64,000 bases of DNA from Aeoliella sp052161615 (GCF_052161615.1 NZ_CP197417.1:124001-188000); one strand, 5' to 3'; numbered from the stretch's first letter, positions 17,546 to 25,444 are shown. Translations and numbers: made by a program. The notes: generated by a model from the letters alone, not told the origin.

Positions 17546-17809
17546 ATGGACATGTCGTATCAGTACGTGGAACGTGAACTCGCAGAAGTGCTACTATCGG
17601 CAAGACAATTGCTGCCAGCGGAAGCATTTGCCGAAGCTAGCCATTACAGGGACCACAATGAATTTGAGCTAGCGCTCGATACCATAGCTGCGACGATTGC
17701 CGCATCAGGTACACAAGTCAGTCCCCAGCTGTACGCGAGATTTACTTCGCTCGGAAACAAACTGCAGATGGACGAAAGTTATTGGGAGAATATTCGCCCT
17801 AAGAGCTAA
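17546..17809 (+). CDS. MafI-family-like immunity protein (orphan)
   Basis: An 87-residue acidic helical protein. Its layout resembles the MafI immunity family: an N-terminal helix (VERELAEVLLSARQLL), a central FELALDTIAATI segment, and the end LYARFTSLGNKLQMDESYW. MafI proteins neutralise polymorphic toxins delivered between bacteria. No toxin gene is beside it; the neighbours are a fae-like gene and repeats. A GAGGAG site lies upstream of the ATG at 17546, and the longer open frame (from 17498) is translated repeat and is rejected. Family assignment rests on pattern only. Confidence 0.6.
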   Translation: MDMSYQYVERELAEVLLSARQLLPAEAFAEASHYRDHNEFELALDTIAATIAASGTQVSPQLYARFTSLGNKLQMDESYWENIRPKS

Positions 17810-17890
17810 CTCGCATCTTCGCCAATATACGTCTCGGGGAAAGCTGACGAACAGAGAGCACCGTGGACACCGAGTGGAGAGAGCGCCCAT

Positions 17891-18031
17891 GTGAGCCGGG
17901 TCGTCCCCGACCCCGGAAAACTTCGGAACACTAATCCACGCTAATCGACACTAATCAAGTTCCTATTAGTGTCGATTAGCGAAGATTAGTGTTCCAAAAT
18001 CTTCTCCGTGCCCTTCGTGCCCTCTGTGGTT
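17891..18031. repeat. Repeat array B'-A-D
   Basis: Reverse B 17891-17917, A 17925-17995 and D 18004-18031. This A copy is the longest: a near-perfect palindrome of about 35-nt arms (AACACTAATCCACGCTAAT... and its complement) around a short centre, with TAAT units at 11-nt spacing. The array ends 15 nt from the stop of the minus-strand gene at 18046. Confidence 0.88.
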
Positions 18032-18045
18032 CAAAAACTTCCGCA

Positions 18046-18810
18046 TCACAGCCCACCCAGCCACCGGAACAAATTACTCCAGAACGGCACGTACCCCTCC
18101 CACTCCAAGAACCGCGGCGAGCCCCAGTGGGGCAGGATGTCCGACGTGAAGCACGCCATCCGTCCCGCGCCGGCCTGCTCGGTCACTAACAACGGATCGC
18201 CCGTCTTCGGAAACGCCAGCACCGTCTCGCCACGCTTCGGCAACACGCGGTTGTAACCCAAGAAGTCGGGCCACTCGGTCGGCAGGCCCGCCAGGATCGG
18301 ATGCTCCGCCATCGCGATCTCCGGCACGCAACCCTCGGGCACTTCCATCCGGTCGTCGTGCGGCAATATCCCCACCGGCAGAATCTCGGCCAGCGGGCTG
18401 AACGCGTAGTGGGCCTTGCCGTGAAAACCTCCGAACGACATCCAGCCTCCCACCATCGCCAGCCCGCCACCCTGCGCGACGTACTCACCAAGTAATGCCA
18501 GTCGATTTGGCACGATCGCCCCGGCAAGCGTATCGGGATGCAGCAGAAAACTGTCGGCCGGCGCGTCGGAAATCACAATCGCGTCGTACTGCGACATCTC
18601 GTCAACGGTTAGCGGGAAGCGGAGCGACACCTCATGGTTCGGCATGAACGTGAAATCGAACCCCAATCCCTCGAACCGCTTCAGGAACGGCTCAAGCGAC
18701 AACGAGCAGTAGCCGGTTTCGTAAGACGCAAACCCCTTGAAGTGCGTATGGATCTTGTAAACCGTCTCGCCAACGATCAACACACGAACACCCTGCGACG
18801 AACTAGCCAC
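18046..18810 (-). CDS. Putative glutamine amidotransferase-like protein
   Basis: A 254-residue protein of the class I glutamine-amidotransferase-like/ThuA-like superfamily (PF07090 type). The fold is suggested by VRVLIVGETVY, YDAIVISDAPAD, LLGEYVAQGGGLAMVGGWMSFGG (a Gly-rich nucleophile-elbow region) and the C-terminal FTSDILPHWGSPRFLEWEGY. No nucleophilic Cys is seen at the elbow (VGGWMSF), so it is probably not a true amidase; such homologues are common in planctomycetes. Translation starts at a GTG (18810) preceded by GGGGAG. Confidence 0.75.
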   Translation of the reverse strand: MASSSQGVRVLIVGETVYKIHTHFKGFASYETGYCSLSLEPFLKRFEGLGFDFTFMPNHEVSLRFPLTVDEMSQYDAIVISDAPADSFLLHPDTLAGAIVPNRLALLGEYVAQGGGLAMVGGWMSFGGFHGKAHYAFSPLAEILPVGILPHDDRMEVPEGCVPEIAMAEHPILAGLPTEWPDFLGYNRVLPKRGETVLAFPKTGDPLLVTEQAGAGRMACFTSDILPHWGSPRFLEWEGYVPFWSNLFRWLGGL

Positions 18811-18863
18811 GCTGCTCTCCCCGACAGTGCATGAATGAAACGCCGCGTCATCTTAGTTTCTCG

Positions 18864-19207
18864 TACCCGAACTCGCCAGAATCCGGGCAGGCAACAAACT
18901 GGAGGAAACGAGAGATCAGAGGAGAGAGTACGAGAAAACAGAAACGAGAAATAGAAAACAGGAGAAAACGGAGAAAACAGAGGGAAGGAAAGAGAGACGA
19001 ACAGAAGGCAACCAAGGGAACAAAGGAGATGCCGAGTAGCCCCGAAGGGGCGCGACATGCCAGCCCAGGGGAAGCGAAGGCGAGGTACGAGCCGCAGCGC
19101 AGCCCTGGGTGAGCTCGTTTAACGCCCAGCCGCAGGCGCCGGCTACCTCCAACGTAAGAGAAACCTCCGGGTGCCTGGGGGCTCGCGGAATTCGTCCCCA
19201 ATCACCC
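18864..19207. repeat. Repeat array F'-polypurine tract-G'-H-E
   Basis: Reverse F 18864-18889, then an almost purely purine stretch (18890-19033, runs such as GGAGAAAACGGAGAAAACAG), reverse G 19039-19110, H 19115-19149 and E 19175-19207. The purine stretch looks like an expanded, degenerate version of the GA-rich tails next to modules C and D. The array fills the gap between two minus-strand genes. Confidence 0.82.
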
Positions 19208-19218
19208 GTTCTTCGTTC

Positions 19219-20061
19219 CTACCACCAGTACCGAAATCCAAACAGCATCTGTGGTATCTGTGCGTCTTCGATGTCGACGTACTCGAAACCGGTGTAGAGC
19301 TCGCCATCCAGCCACTGCGCGCCAATCGTCGTGCGGATGCGAAACAAGCTGGCGTTGCCGAGGGTGCCCAGGTCGATTTCGCTCGACCAAACAACAGGGT
19401 GAATGGGCAAAACGTCGACACCGTAGGTGAAGTTAAACCCGATGTCGCCGTCCGAGGCGTTGAGCCAGTTCAGTCCAACACCACTACGCCAGGTGGTGCG
19501 CGGATTCTGTACGAAGCGGAACACCAGGTTGGCATCTCCCAGAGCGAGATGGTCCGTACCGCTAGGCAGGTCTTCGTAGTAGTTGGTCCACGACGACTCG
19601 ATCGAAGTGCGCAACAGCGGAGAGTCGATCTGCAGTCGCGTCCCCACACTCTGCATATCGCCATAGTTGGTGCCGTACTCGGCCTGAGCTCTGGCCGAGG
19701 CGACGATGTAGTTCGAACTGCAGAACCATTCGGAGTCTTTGAAGGGCAAGTGATCGAACTCCTCGCAATAACCAGCGAAGCGTTCGTAACCGGGTTCGTC
19801 GAACGTCGAGTACGGAATCCAATACGGCGCCGCTACGACCGCAAGCACCAAGTAGGTGACGGCATCATCGAAGGAGTCGTTGCTGTCGTCCCAGGGATCG
19901 TCCCAGGAGTCGTTCGACGGTTCGCGCGGCGTGGACGGCGCACTCGGCGGATCGGGAGCATGCACCCCCTCGCGTACTTGCTCCAGTTCCTCACCAAAGC
20001 TCGGCGCAGCAACCACCACCCACGCGAGCGCAGTTCGAACGACAACGGCGAGACGGTTCAT
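19219..20061 (-). CDS. Outer-membrane beta-barrel protein
   Basis: A 280-residue protein with a signal peptide (MNRLAVVVRTALAWVVVAAPSFG). A low-complexity Asp/Ser/Pro stretch (SWDDPWDDSNDSFDDA) follows, then alternating aromatic strands such as ARAQAEYGTNYG, SGVGLNWLNASDGDIGFNFT and RIRTTIGAQWLDGELYTGFEY. It ends in FGFRYWW, an aromatic C-terminus typical of Bam-assembled barrels. No specific family is recognised. The ATG at 20061 is preferred to an upstream start that would precede the signal peptide. Confidence 0.75.
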   Translation of the reverse strand: MNRLAVVVRTALAWVVVAAPSFGEELEQVREGVHAPDPPSAPSTPREPSNDSWDDPWDDSNDSFDDAVTYLVLAVVAAPYWIPYSTFDEPGYERFAGYCEEFDHLPFKDSEWFCSSNYIVASARAQAEYGTNYGDMQSVGTRLQIDSPLLRTSIESSWTNYYEDLPSGTDHLALGDANLVFRFVQNPRTTWRSGVGLNWLNASDGDIGFNFTYGVDVLPIHPVVWSSEIDLGTLGNASLFRIRTTIGAQWLDGELYTGFEYVDIEDAQIPQMLFGFRYWW

Positions 20062-20159
20062 GGCCAGTCCGCGTGCGTAGGGTGAGAAGAAGAAGAGTGG
20101 GGCGAGGCAGGGTACGCGCAACCCGCAACCGACGTCAACGGAGAATCCGGAACAAGGCT

Positions 20160-20583
20160 CCGGGTGCCTGGGGACGAGCTAACCACAGAGAACACAGAGA
20201 GCTCAGAGAGAAAAGAAAAAGAATAGGACGCGGATCGTCGCGGATTGGGCAGGATTACCGGGGATAAGAAGAGACGTGCGAACATCTGACCGAGTGAGCC
20301 GGGTCGTCCCCGACCCCGGATGATCTTCGGGAACACTAATCCACGCTAATCGACACTTATCAATTCCTATTAGCGAAGATTAGCGCAGATTAGTGTTCCT
20401 CCCTTAATCCGCGACCATCCTGCCCAATCCGCGTTCCTCCGCGTCCTATTTTTCTTTCCTCCTGTGTCCTCCGTGCTCGCCGTGTTTGGCCTTAATCTCT
20501 GGGGCTCGCGGAACTCGTCCCCAGCCACCCGAAGCTCTCTCTCTTTTCTCCGTTTACACCCCGAACTCTTGCGAGTCCGGCTA
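20160..20583. repeat. Mirror-image composite array E'-D'-C'-B'-A-C-D-E-F
   Basis: Partial reverse E 20160-20178, reverse D 20180-20210, reverse C 20221-20268 and reverse B 20295-20320 lead to A 20329-20399. Forward C 20406-20450, D 20462-20488, E 20499-20530 and F 20560-20583 follow. The array is thus a large imperfect palindrome centred on A. It occupies the first half of the 1-kb gap before fabZ; the second half holds the parS sites and the fabZ promoter. Confidence 0.88.
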
Positions 20584-20704
20584 CGAACATTCTCGAGTTT
20601 CCGCCAAGAAAAAGACTTGAAAGTACTCGCGCGTACGTTCCAATGAGGGCAGGGGAACGTCTGTTCATAAACCACCGTCTCCGGTTGTTGCACCCAAGCG
20701 TGCA

Positions 20705-20728
20705 AAATTGTTTCACGTGAAACAATTT
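20705..20728. other. parS centromere site 1 (ParB-binding palindrome)
   Basis: A perfect 24-bp palindrome that contains TGTTTCACGTGAAACA (20709-20724), identical to the canonical bacterial chromosomal parS sequence. ParB (Spo0J) loads at such sites to organise and segregate the origin region. It is non-coding and lies just past the repeat array, upstream of fabZ. No parA or parB gene is in the window. Confidence 0.88.
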
Positions 20729-20777
20729 CTCAAGTTCGGGTGCCTCACCACCGGAGGCCAACCAAACCGCGCCAAAT

Positions 20778-20793
20778 CGTTTCACGTGAAACA
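20778..20793. other. parS centromere site 2
   Basis: CGTTTCACGTGAAACA differs from canonical parS at one terminal base and keeps the 14-bp core GTTTCACGTGAAAC. Its centre is 69 bp from that of the first site. Two such 14-bp palindromes this close are very unlikely by chance, and they support each other. Confidence 0.85.
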
Positions 20794-20943
20794 ATTTGCT
20801 CAACTCGCGCCCGCGATCCGCCGAAACCCCTTAGCCGAGAGGTGCCGTCGGCGGAGGGTGGATTCCGGACTGCCAGCCGATTCGCCTCAGGGCGTCCCGG
20901 TTTTCGGAGCTCGATGCCGAAAATCCGGACCGGCTGGTAGCCG

Positions 20944-20972
20944 TTGTGGGTATTTTGCCCAATCGGTATAAT
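20944..20972 (+). promoter_or_regulatory. Sigma70-type promoter for the fabZ-ACP cluster
   Basis: TTGTGG (20944-20949), 17-nt spacer, TATAAT (20967-20972). The next gene starts at 21096, giving a leader of about 115 nt. The match is a clear housekeeping-type promoter. Confidence 0.65.
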
Positions 20973-21095
20973 CCGAAATTCGTTTTACCTAACCTACCAA
21001 GTCACTCTTGCCCCGCAATTTCGCGGGCCGGCGTGTCGATGGTGCAATAGCGGCTAGCGCATCCCTGGCGACTTTCGAACCCCCGAGCGTTTCCC

Positions 21096-21593
21096 ATGCG
21101 TTTTTGGCTGCTTGATGCTATCGAATCGTTTACCCCGGGCGAGACGCTCACCGGTGTGAAGACGGTTAGCTACAGCGAAGATTACCTGGAGGACCACTTT
21201 CCGGAGTTTCCCGTGCTCCCCGGCGTGTTCATGCTCGAGGCGGCGACCCAGGCGGCTGCCTGGCTGTTGCGGCTCACCGACAACATGGCCGACACGATCG
21301 TGGTGCTCCGCGAAGCGAAGAACATCAAATACGCCAGCTTTGTTCCGCCCGGCCGGCAGCTCCGCGTGACGGTCGAGCAGATCAAAAAAGACGAGCGCCT
21401 GGCGACCTTCAAGGTCGAGGGCACCGTCGGCGAACAAACTACACTGAGCGGGCGCATTGTCCTGGAGCGTTACAGCCTAGCCGACAGCGACCCCGATCAA
21501 GCGGAAACTGACGCCCGCGTGCGAACTTACCTGAGCAAGGTCGCCCGCGCGATCGCGAAACCCGAGATGCTTCCCGCCTGCGTGCGGGTTTAG
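21096..21593 (+). CDS. FabZ-like 3-hydroxyacyl-ACP dehydratase
   Basis: A 165-residue hot-dog-fold protein that would dehydrate 3-hydroxyacyl-ACP to the trans-2-enoyl form. The catalytic signature is complete: DHFPEFPVLPGVFMLEAATQ, with His34 and the Glu 14 residues on. It is the first gene of a four-gene set with an acyl carrier protein, a second dehydratase and a ketosynthase. The C-terminal 25 residues extend beyond the fold (RVRTYLSKVARAIAKP). The gene lies downstream of the parS sites and the strong promoter at 20944-20972. Confidence 0.88.
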   Translation: MRFWLLDAIESFTPGETLTGVKTVSYSEDYLEDHFPEFPVLPGVFMLEAATQAAAWLLRLTDNMADTIVVLREAKNIKYASFVPPGRQLRVTVEQIKKDERLATFKVEGTVGEQTTLSGRIVLERYSLADSDPDQAETDARVRTYLSKVARAIAKPEMLPACVRV

Positions 21594-21674
21594 AGAGACG
21601 CTTGGCGAGCAACGGCTGATAGTTGTTTTCCATGAGCTACGAAAATCGAAATACCCCTAGAGGAGTTTGAGGCC

Positions 21675-22061
21675 ATGCCCTCGCAAGAAGAGATCTTCGC
21701 CAAGGTTCAAGAAGCACTGGTCGACGCACTGGGCGTGGACGAGGACGAAGTGACCCCCGAGGCGACCCTGCAGGGCGACCTGGACGCCGAGTCGATCGAC
21801 TTCCTGGACATCGTGTTCCGTCTGGAGAAGAGCTTCGACATCAAGATCGAGCGGGGCGAACTGTTCCCCGAAGACATCCTGACCAACAGCGAGTATGTCG
21901 CTGACGGCAAGGTAAACGCCACCGGCATTGCGAAGCTCAAGGAGCGGATGCCGTTCGCGAATCTGTCGAAGTTCGAAGCCAATCCGCAGGTTCAAAACCT
22001 GGGCAAGCAGCTCACCGTTGGCGACATGTGCGCGTTCGTCGAGCACAAGCTGTCCGCGTAA
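21675..22061 (+). CDS. Acyl carrier protein, extended form
   Basis: A 128-residue carrier protein, compared with about 80 for AcpP. The phosphopantetheine attachment serine is Ser40 in DLDAESIDFLDIVF, a DSL-like site written ESI. The first helix (IFAKVQEALVDALG) and the acidic helix II are typical. An insertion of roughly 40 residues (ADGKVNATGIAKLKERMPF...) precedes the last helix (VGDMCAFVEHKL). A GAGG site lies upstream of the ATG. Its place between two dehydratases suggests a dedicated acyl-chain system separate from general fatty acid synthesis. Confidence 0.88.
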   Translation: MPSQEEIFAKVQEALVDALGVDEDEVTPEATLQGDLDAESIDFLDIVFRLEKSFDIKIERGELFPEDILTNSEYVADGKVNATGIAKLKERMPFANLSKFEANPQVQNLGKQLTVGDMCAFVEHKLSA

Positions 22062-22068
22062 AGCTCTA

Positions 22069-22134
22069 ATGACCAAAAACCCACTGACCAATGACCAAGT
22101 TCCCACTGGTCATTGGTCATTTCACATTGGTCAT
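22069..22134. repeat. ACCAATGACCA inverted repeat
   Basis: Copies of GACCAATGACCA on the left and TGGTCATTGGTCAT on the right form a hairpin directly after the acyl-carrier-protein stop. A second such set lies at 52850-52905. It may attenuate transcription between the carrier protein and the second dehydratase. Confidence 0.65.
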
Positions 22135-22170
22135 TCACCCTGTCGCTAAGTCCCTCGAGAAAACGTCCCC

Positions 22171-22725
22171 ATGCGCTGGTTCTGGGTCGATCGCTTCACC
22201 GAGTTCGTCGCGTCGTCGCATGCCGTCGGCCATAAGGGCGTTGCGCTGTCCGACAACTTCATGCACGACCACTGGGACGCCTATCCCACAATGCCTCACT
22301 CGCTGATGGCCGAGGGAATGGCGCAGACGGGTGGCCTGTTGGTGAGTGAGATCTACGAGTTCAAAGAACTGGTGGTGCTCGCCAAGTTCTCGAAGCTGGT
22401 GTTTCATGGAATCACACGAGGCGGCGAAACCATCACCTACCGTGCACAGATCGACAACCTCCGCGACGTTGGTGCGGTAGTGTTGGTCACGGGGCATGTC
22501 GGCGACGAGCTGCGTGCCGAGGGCGAGATCTTCTTCGCGCGATTGCAAAAGGGTGGCGACACGGGCGAGATGCGTTCGGCCGACATGCCGATGCGTCTGT
22601 TCGACCCCAAGGACCTGGCTCACTGGCTCCACCTGGTTGGCATCTTCGAAGTCGGCGTCAAGCAAGACGGCACCCGCATGCGGGCCCAGGACTACGGCCT
22701 GCCGCTGGAGATGGCGGGAAAGTGA
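22171..22725 (+). CDS. Second hot-dog-fold 3-hydroxyacyl-ACP dehydratase
   Basis: A 184-residue FabA/FabZ-type protein. The catalytic His and Glu are in HDHWDAYPTMPHSLMAEGMAQ. Downstream strands include FSKLVFHGITRGGETITYRAQI and GEIFFARLQKG. It is distinct from the first dehydratase in sequence and length, so the pair is not a recent duplication; they may act on different chain lengths or form a heteromer. The C-terminal 40 residues (LFDPKDLAHWLHLVGIFE...) are additional to the minimal fold. Confidence 0.85.
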   Translation: MRWFWVDRFTEFVASSHAVGHKGVALSDNFMHDHWDAYPTMPHSLMAEGMAQTGGLLVSEIYEFKELVVLAKFSKLVFHGITRGGETITYRAQIDNLRDVGAVVLVTGHVGDELRAEGEIFFARLQKGGDTGEMRSADMPMRLFDPKDLAHWLHLVGIFEVGVKQDGTRMRAQDYGLPLEMAGK

Positions 22726-22729
22726 GTAG

Positions 22730-22794
22730 GTTAGTAAGTGAGTAGGTGAGTAGGTGTTGGATTGCAACACCTACTCACTTACTCACCTACTAAC
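22730..22794. terminator. 30-bp-arm inverted repeat after the second dehydratase
   Basis: Left arm 22730-22759 and right arm 22765-22794 pair at about 28 of 30 positions around a 5-nt loop. Each arm is made of 8-nt units of the form AGTAGGTG. It starts 5 nt past the stop codon and ends just before the fabF promoter, so it probably ends the upstream transcript. Confidence 0.65.
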
Positions 22795-22798
22795 TAGC

Positions 22799-22827
22799 GT
22801 GACGATCTTACTCCCCATGCGTATAAT
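22799..22827 (+). promoter_or_regulatory. Promoter for the ketosynthase gene
   Basis: GTGACG (22799-22804), 17-nt spacer, TATAAT (22822-22827), 33 nt before the ATG at 22861. It follows the inverted repeat, so the ketosynthase appears to have its own promoter. Confidence 0.6.
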
Positions 22828-22860
22828 CTCCCGCCCCTCAAACCACCCTCAGGACCTCCC

Positions 22861-24135
22861 ATGAAACGTCGAGTTGTCGTCACCGGTGTTGGTTGTGTTA
22901 CGCCGCTGGGTACTACGGTGCCGGCGCTTTGGGCGAACTTGATGGAGGGGAAGAGCGGCGTCGGCATGACCACGCTGTTCGATGCGAGTAACTTCCCGAC
23001 GAAGATCGCCGCGGAAGTCCGCGACTGGTCGATCGCCGCCGAGGGCGAGGACGCCGCCGAATGGGCCCACCGCGGCCGCCACACTCGCTTTGCCGCCGGC
23101 GCTGCGAAGCAGGCGATGAACGACTCGGGTTTGCTTGGCACCGTCGATCCGCAGCGGCTGGGTGTCTACCTCGGTGCGGGCGAAGGGCAGCAGGACTTCG
23201 ATGCGTTTAGTCGTATGATGGTGGCCTCGCTCGCTGGCGGGCAGTTCGACCTTGGGACGTTCGTCCGCCGAGGCCTTGATGAGCTCGACCCGCAGCTCGA
23301 ACTCGAGCAAGAACCGAACATGCCCGCGGCTTACCTCGCCGCGATGTTCAACGCGCAGGGGCCCAACGTCAACTGCTTGACCGCGTGTGCCGCCAGCAGC
23401 CAAGCGATTGGCGAAGCGACCGAGATGATCCGCCGCGGCGATGTCGATGCGATGCTCTCCGGCGGGGCGCATAGCATGATTCATCCGTTTGGCGTCACCG
23501 GTTTTAACTTGCTCACGGCACTCTCCGAGCGCAACGACAACCCGCAGGCGGCGAGTCGGCCGTTCGATCGCGATCGCGATGGCTTCGTCCTCGGCGAAGG
23601 GGCGTCGATGGTGGTGCTCGAAGAGTACGAACACGCCCGCAAGCGTGGGGCGACCATCTACGGCGAGCTCGCCGGCTACGGCACCACTGCCGACGCGTTC
23701 CGCATCACCGACACGCACCCCGAGGGCCGCGGCGCGACGACGTGTATCAACATGGCGCTCGCCGACGCGGGGATGACGCCGCAGGACATCCACTACATCA
23801 ACGCCCACGGCACCAGCACGACGGTGAACGACAAGGTGGAGACGTTGTCGATCAAGCAGGCGTTTGGCGACCACGCGTACAAGGTTCCCGTGTCGAGCAC
23901 CAAGAGCATGACGGGCCACCTGATCGCAGCGGCTGGCGCGACCGAGCTGATCATCTGCCTGATGGCGATGAAGCACAACGTCGCACCACCCACGATCAAT
24001 TACGAAACGCCCGACCCCAACTGCGACCTCGACTACGTGCCGAACGTGCCGCGCGAGGTGCCGATCAAAACCACGCTGTCGAACAGCTTTGGCTTCGGCG
24101 GGCAGAACATCACGCTGATCGCCACGGCGGTGTAA
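22861..24135 (+). CDS. Beta-ketoacyl-ACP synthase, FabF type
   Basis: A 424-residue condensing enzyme. The Cys-His-His triad is intact: Cys in NCLTACAASSQAIGE, His in YINAHGTSTTVND and His in STKSMTGHLIAAAGA. The C-terminal NSFGFGGQN loop is also present. It extends acyl-ACP using malonyl-ACP. It completes the set of dehydratase, carrier protein, dehydratase and ketosynthase; no ketoreductase or enoyl reductase gene is adjacent, so these steps must be supplied from elsewhere. The start is supported by the promoter 33 nt upstream and the family-typical MKRRVVVTGVG. Confidence 0.93.
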   Translation: MKRRVVVTGVGCVTPLGTTVPALWANLMEGKSGVGMTTLFDASNFPTKIAAEVRDWSIAAEGEDAAEWAHRGRHTRFAAGAAKQAMNDSGLLGTVDPQRLGVYLGAGEGQQDFDAFSRMMVASLAGGQFDLGTFVRRGLDELDPQLELEQEPNMPAAYLAAMFNAQGPNVNCLTACAASSQAIGEATEMIRRGDVDAMLSGGAHSMIHPFGVTGFNLLTALSERNDNPQAASRPFDRDRDGFVLGEGASMVVLEEYEHARKRGATIYGELAGYGTTADAFRITDTHPEGRGATTCINMALADAGMTPQDIHYINAHGTSTTVNDKVETLSIKQAFGDHAYKVPVSSTKSMTGHLIAAAGATELIICLMAMKHNVAPPTINYETPDPNCDLDYVPNVPREVPIKTTLSNSFGFGGQNITLIATAV

Positions 24136-24154
24136 GAAACGTTCTTGCACTATG

Positions 24155-24498
24155 TCATCCTGAGGATGTTCTGCGTGTGTCATCCTGAAGGAGCCCGCCC
24201 CTGTGTCATCCTGAGGGAGCCTAGGCGACTGAAGGATCTCTGTTCCATTTGGTTTGGGTTCGAACGCGGACTGGATGGATGTGGAGCGATTTACTTAGGG
24301 GCGAGATTCTTCAGTCGCCGGGGCTCCCTCAGAATGACAAAGGTTCTGCGTGCCGGGGATTCTTTTATTGGTAGTCGGACTCGCAAGAGTTCGGGCGAAC
24401 CAAGGGCGGCCCGAATTCTTGCGAATCCGGCTACGGGTTTATATTGAGTGTGCGGCCCTTTCTAGATCGTCCGGGGCCGAGGACAGCCCGGCTCACGG
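24155..24498. repeat. Repeat array of J copies, F'/F and B
   Basis: Forward J fragments at about 24155-24230 (GTCATCCTGAGGGAGCC) and a reverse J at about 24305-24345 flank a unique centre. An inverted F pair follows: F' 24371-24394 and F 24411-24434, joined by GCGAACCAAGGGCGGCC. A B variant lies at 24471-24498. The same F'-linker-F unit, with nearly the same linker, occurs at 35051-35116. Confidence 0.82.
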
Positions 24499-24522
24499 TG
24501 ATCAGGGCGTTCTTCTTTTGAG

Positions 24523-24552
24523 TTGCTACGGCTGCGCCGGTTGGGTTACAAT
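24523..24552 (+). promoter_or_regulatory. Promoter of first Yip1-family gene
   Basis: TTGCTA (24523-24528), 18-nt spacer, TACAAT (24547-24552), within GGGTTACAATC. Nearly the same sequence lies before the second Yip1 gene at 25415. Confidence 0.65.
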
Positions 24553-24604
24553 CCGACGCATTGCTGGAAGAGCGCCTAGTGCTAAATAGTGAGGGGGGAC
24601 GAGC

Positions 24605-25363
24605 GTGGTGAATCCGAACGGCGATCTGGAAGCTCGGCAAGGAACGGACAATCTCGAACCGCTCAATCCTTATGAGTCGGCTGCAATCAGCGTCGAAGCA
24701 ACCAATGCGGAGGGAACTCTCAATCCCTGGTTCTCGATGATGAACGATCCCCGCGCTACGGTGCGGCAGTTGATCGATTCTCCAAGGCGAGGGCGGGCGT
24801 TTCTTCTTGCAATGCTCAGCGGGGTGTTCACCTTCGTCGTCTACGTTGGTCTGTCGTACCCTCCGCTGGAGGAAGACGTTTGGCTCCGGTTCATCTTGCT
24901 TGCCATGAGCGTGGTTTTCGGCGCAGTGTTTGGCGTGGTACATGTCTTTCTTCACGGCTTGGCATGCGCGTTCGTTGGGCGATCGTTGGGAGGCACGGGA
25001 ACAAGTCGCGAATGCCGTACGGCGATCGCGTGGAGTAAGGTGCCGAGCATGTGGCTGCTGCCCCTGTATCTTGCAGCAAGTGTTTACGCGTGTACTCTCG
25101 GTTTTGAGATCCTGGTGTTGGCGGATAATAGCTCGGGGTCGGATGACATCCAGCTGGATTACGTTCCTTGGATTAAAACGGCGATCGGCGTGGCGGCCGT
25201 CGTGTCCGTTTGGCAGTTGTACCTCGCTTCGCAGGGCGTGGGAGAGGCGCATCGGTTTCGAAGTCTCCGGGGATTTGCGACGGTGTTCATCGGCGGGGCG
25301 ATTGCCACGGCACTGCTTGTTGCCGTGCTCGCGACGTTAGATTTTTTACTCGCTGTGGCCTAG
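24605..25363 (+). CDS. Yip1-family multi-pass membrane protein, copy 1
   Basis: A 252-residue protein with a soluble head of about 60 residues that contains the LNPYESAA tag and the NPWFSMMNDPRATVRQLI segment typical of bacterial Yip1 domains. Five hydrophobic helices follow (about 63-83, 93-120, 145-170, 190-210 and 225-250). Yip1-domain proteins of bacteria have no firm function. The start is one of two adjacent GTG codons after GAGGGG. It is a tandem paralogue of the next gene, and both have matching promoters. Confidence 0.78.
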   Translation: MVNPNGDLEARQGTDNLEPLNPYESAAISVEATNAEGTLNPWFSMMNDPRATVRQLIDSPRRGRAFLLAMLSGVFTFVVYVGLSYPPLEEDVWLRFILLAMSVVFGAVFGVVHVFLHGLACAFVGRSLGGTGTSRECRTAIAWSKVPSMWLLPLYLAASVYACTLGFEILVLADNSSGSDDIQLDYVPWIKTAIGVAAVVSVWQLYLASQGVGEAHRFRSLRGFATVFIGGAIATALLVAVLATLDFLLAVA

Positions 25364-25414
25364 CGGACTCACAAGTGCCTGCCGTGCGTGGTCCAAATGG
25401 CGAGTCCTTTGCAG

Positions 25415-25444
25415 TTGGTACGACTCCGGCCGTTGGGTTACAAT
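25415..25444 (+). promoter_or_regulatory. Promoter of second Yip1-family gene (duplicate)
   Basis: TTGGTA (25415-25420), 18-nt spacer, TACAAT (25439-25444). The 30 bp match the promoter at 24523-24552 at most positions, including GGGTTACAATC, so the duplication included the regulatory region. Confidence 0.65.

Noticed and set aside
20584..21095. Replication origin within the parS interval
   Set aside because: Although parS suggests origin proximity, I see no cluster of TTATCCACA-type DnaA boxes, no AT-rich unwinding tract and no dnaA or dnaN gene here.
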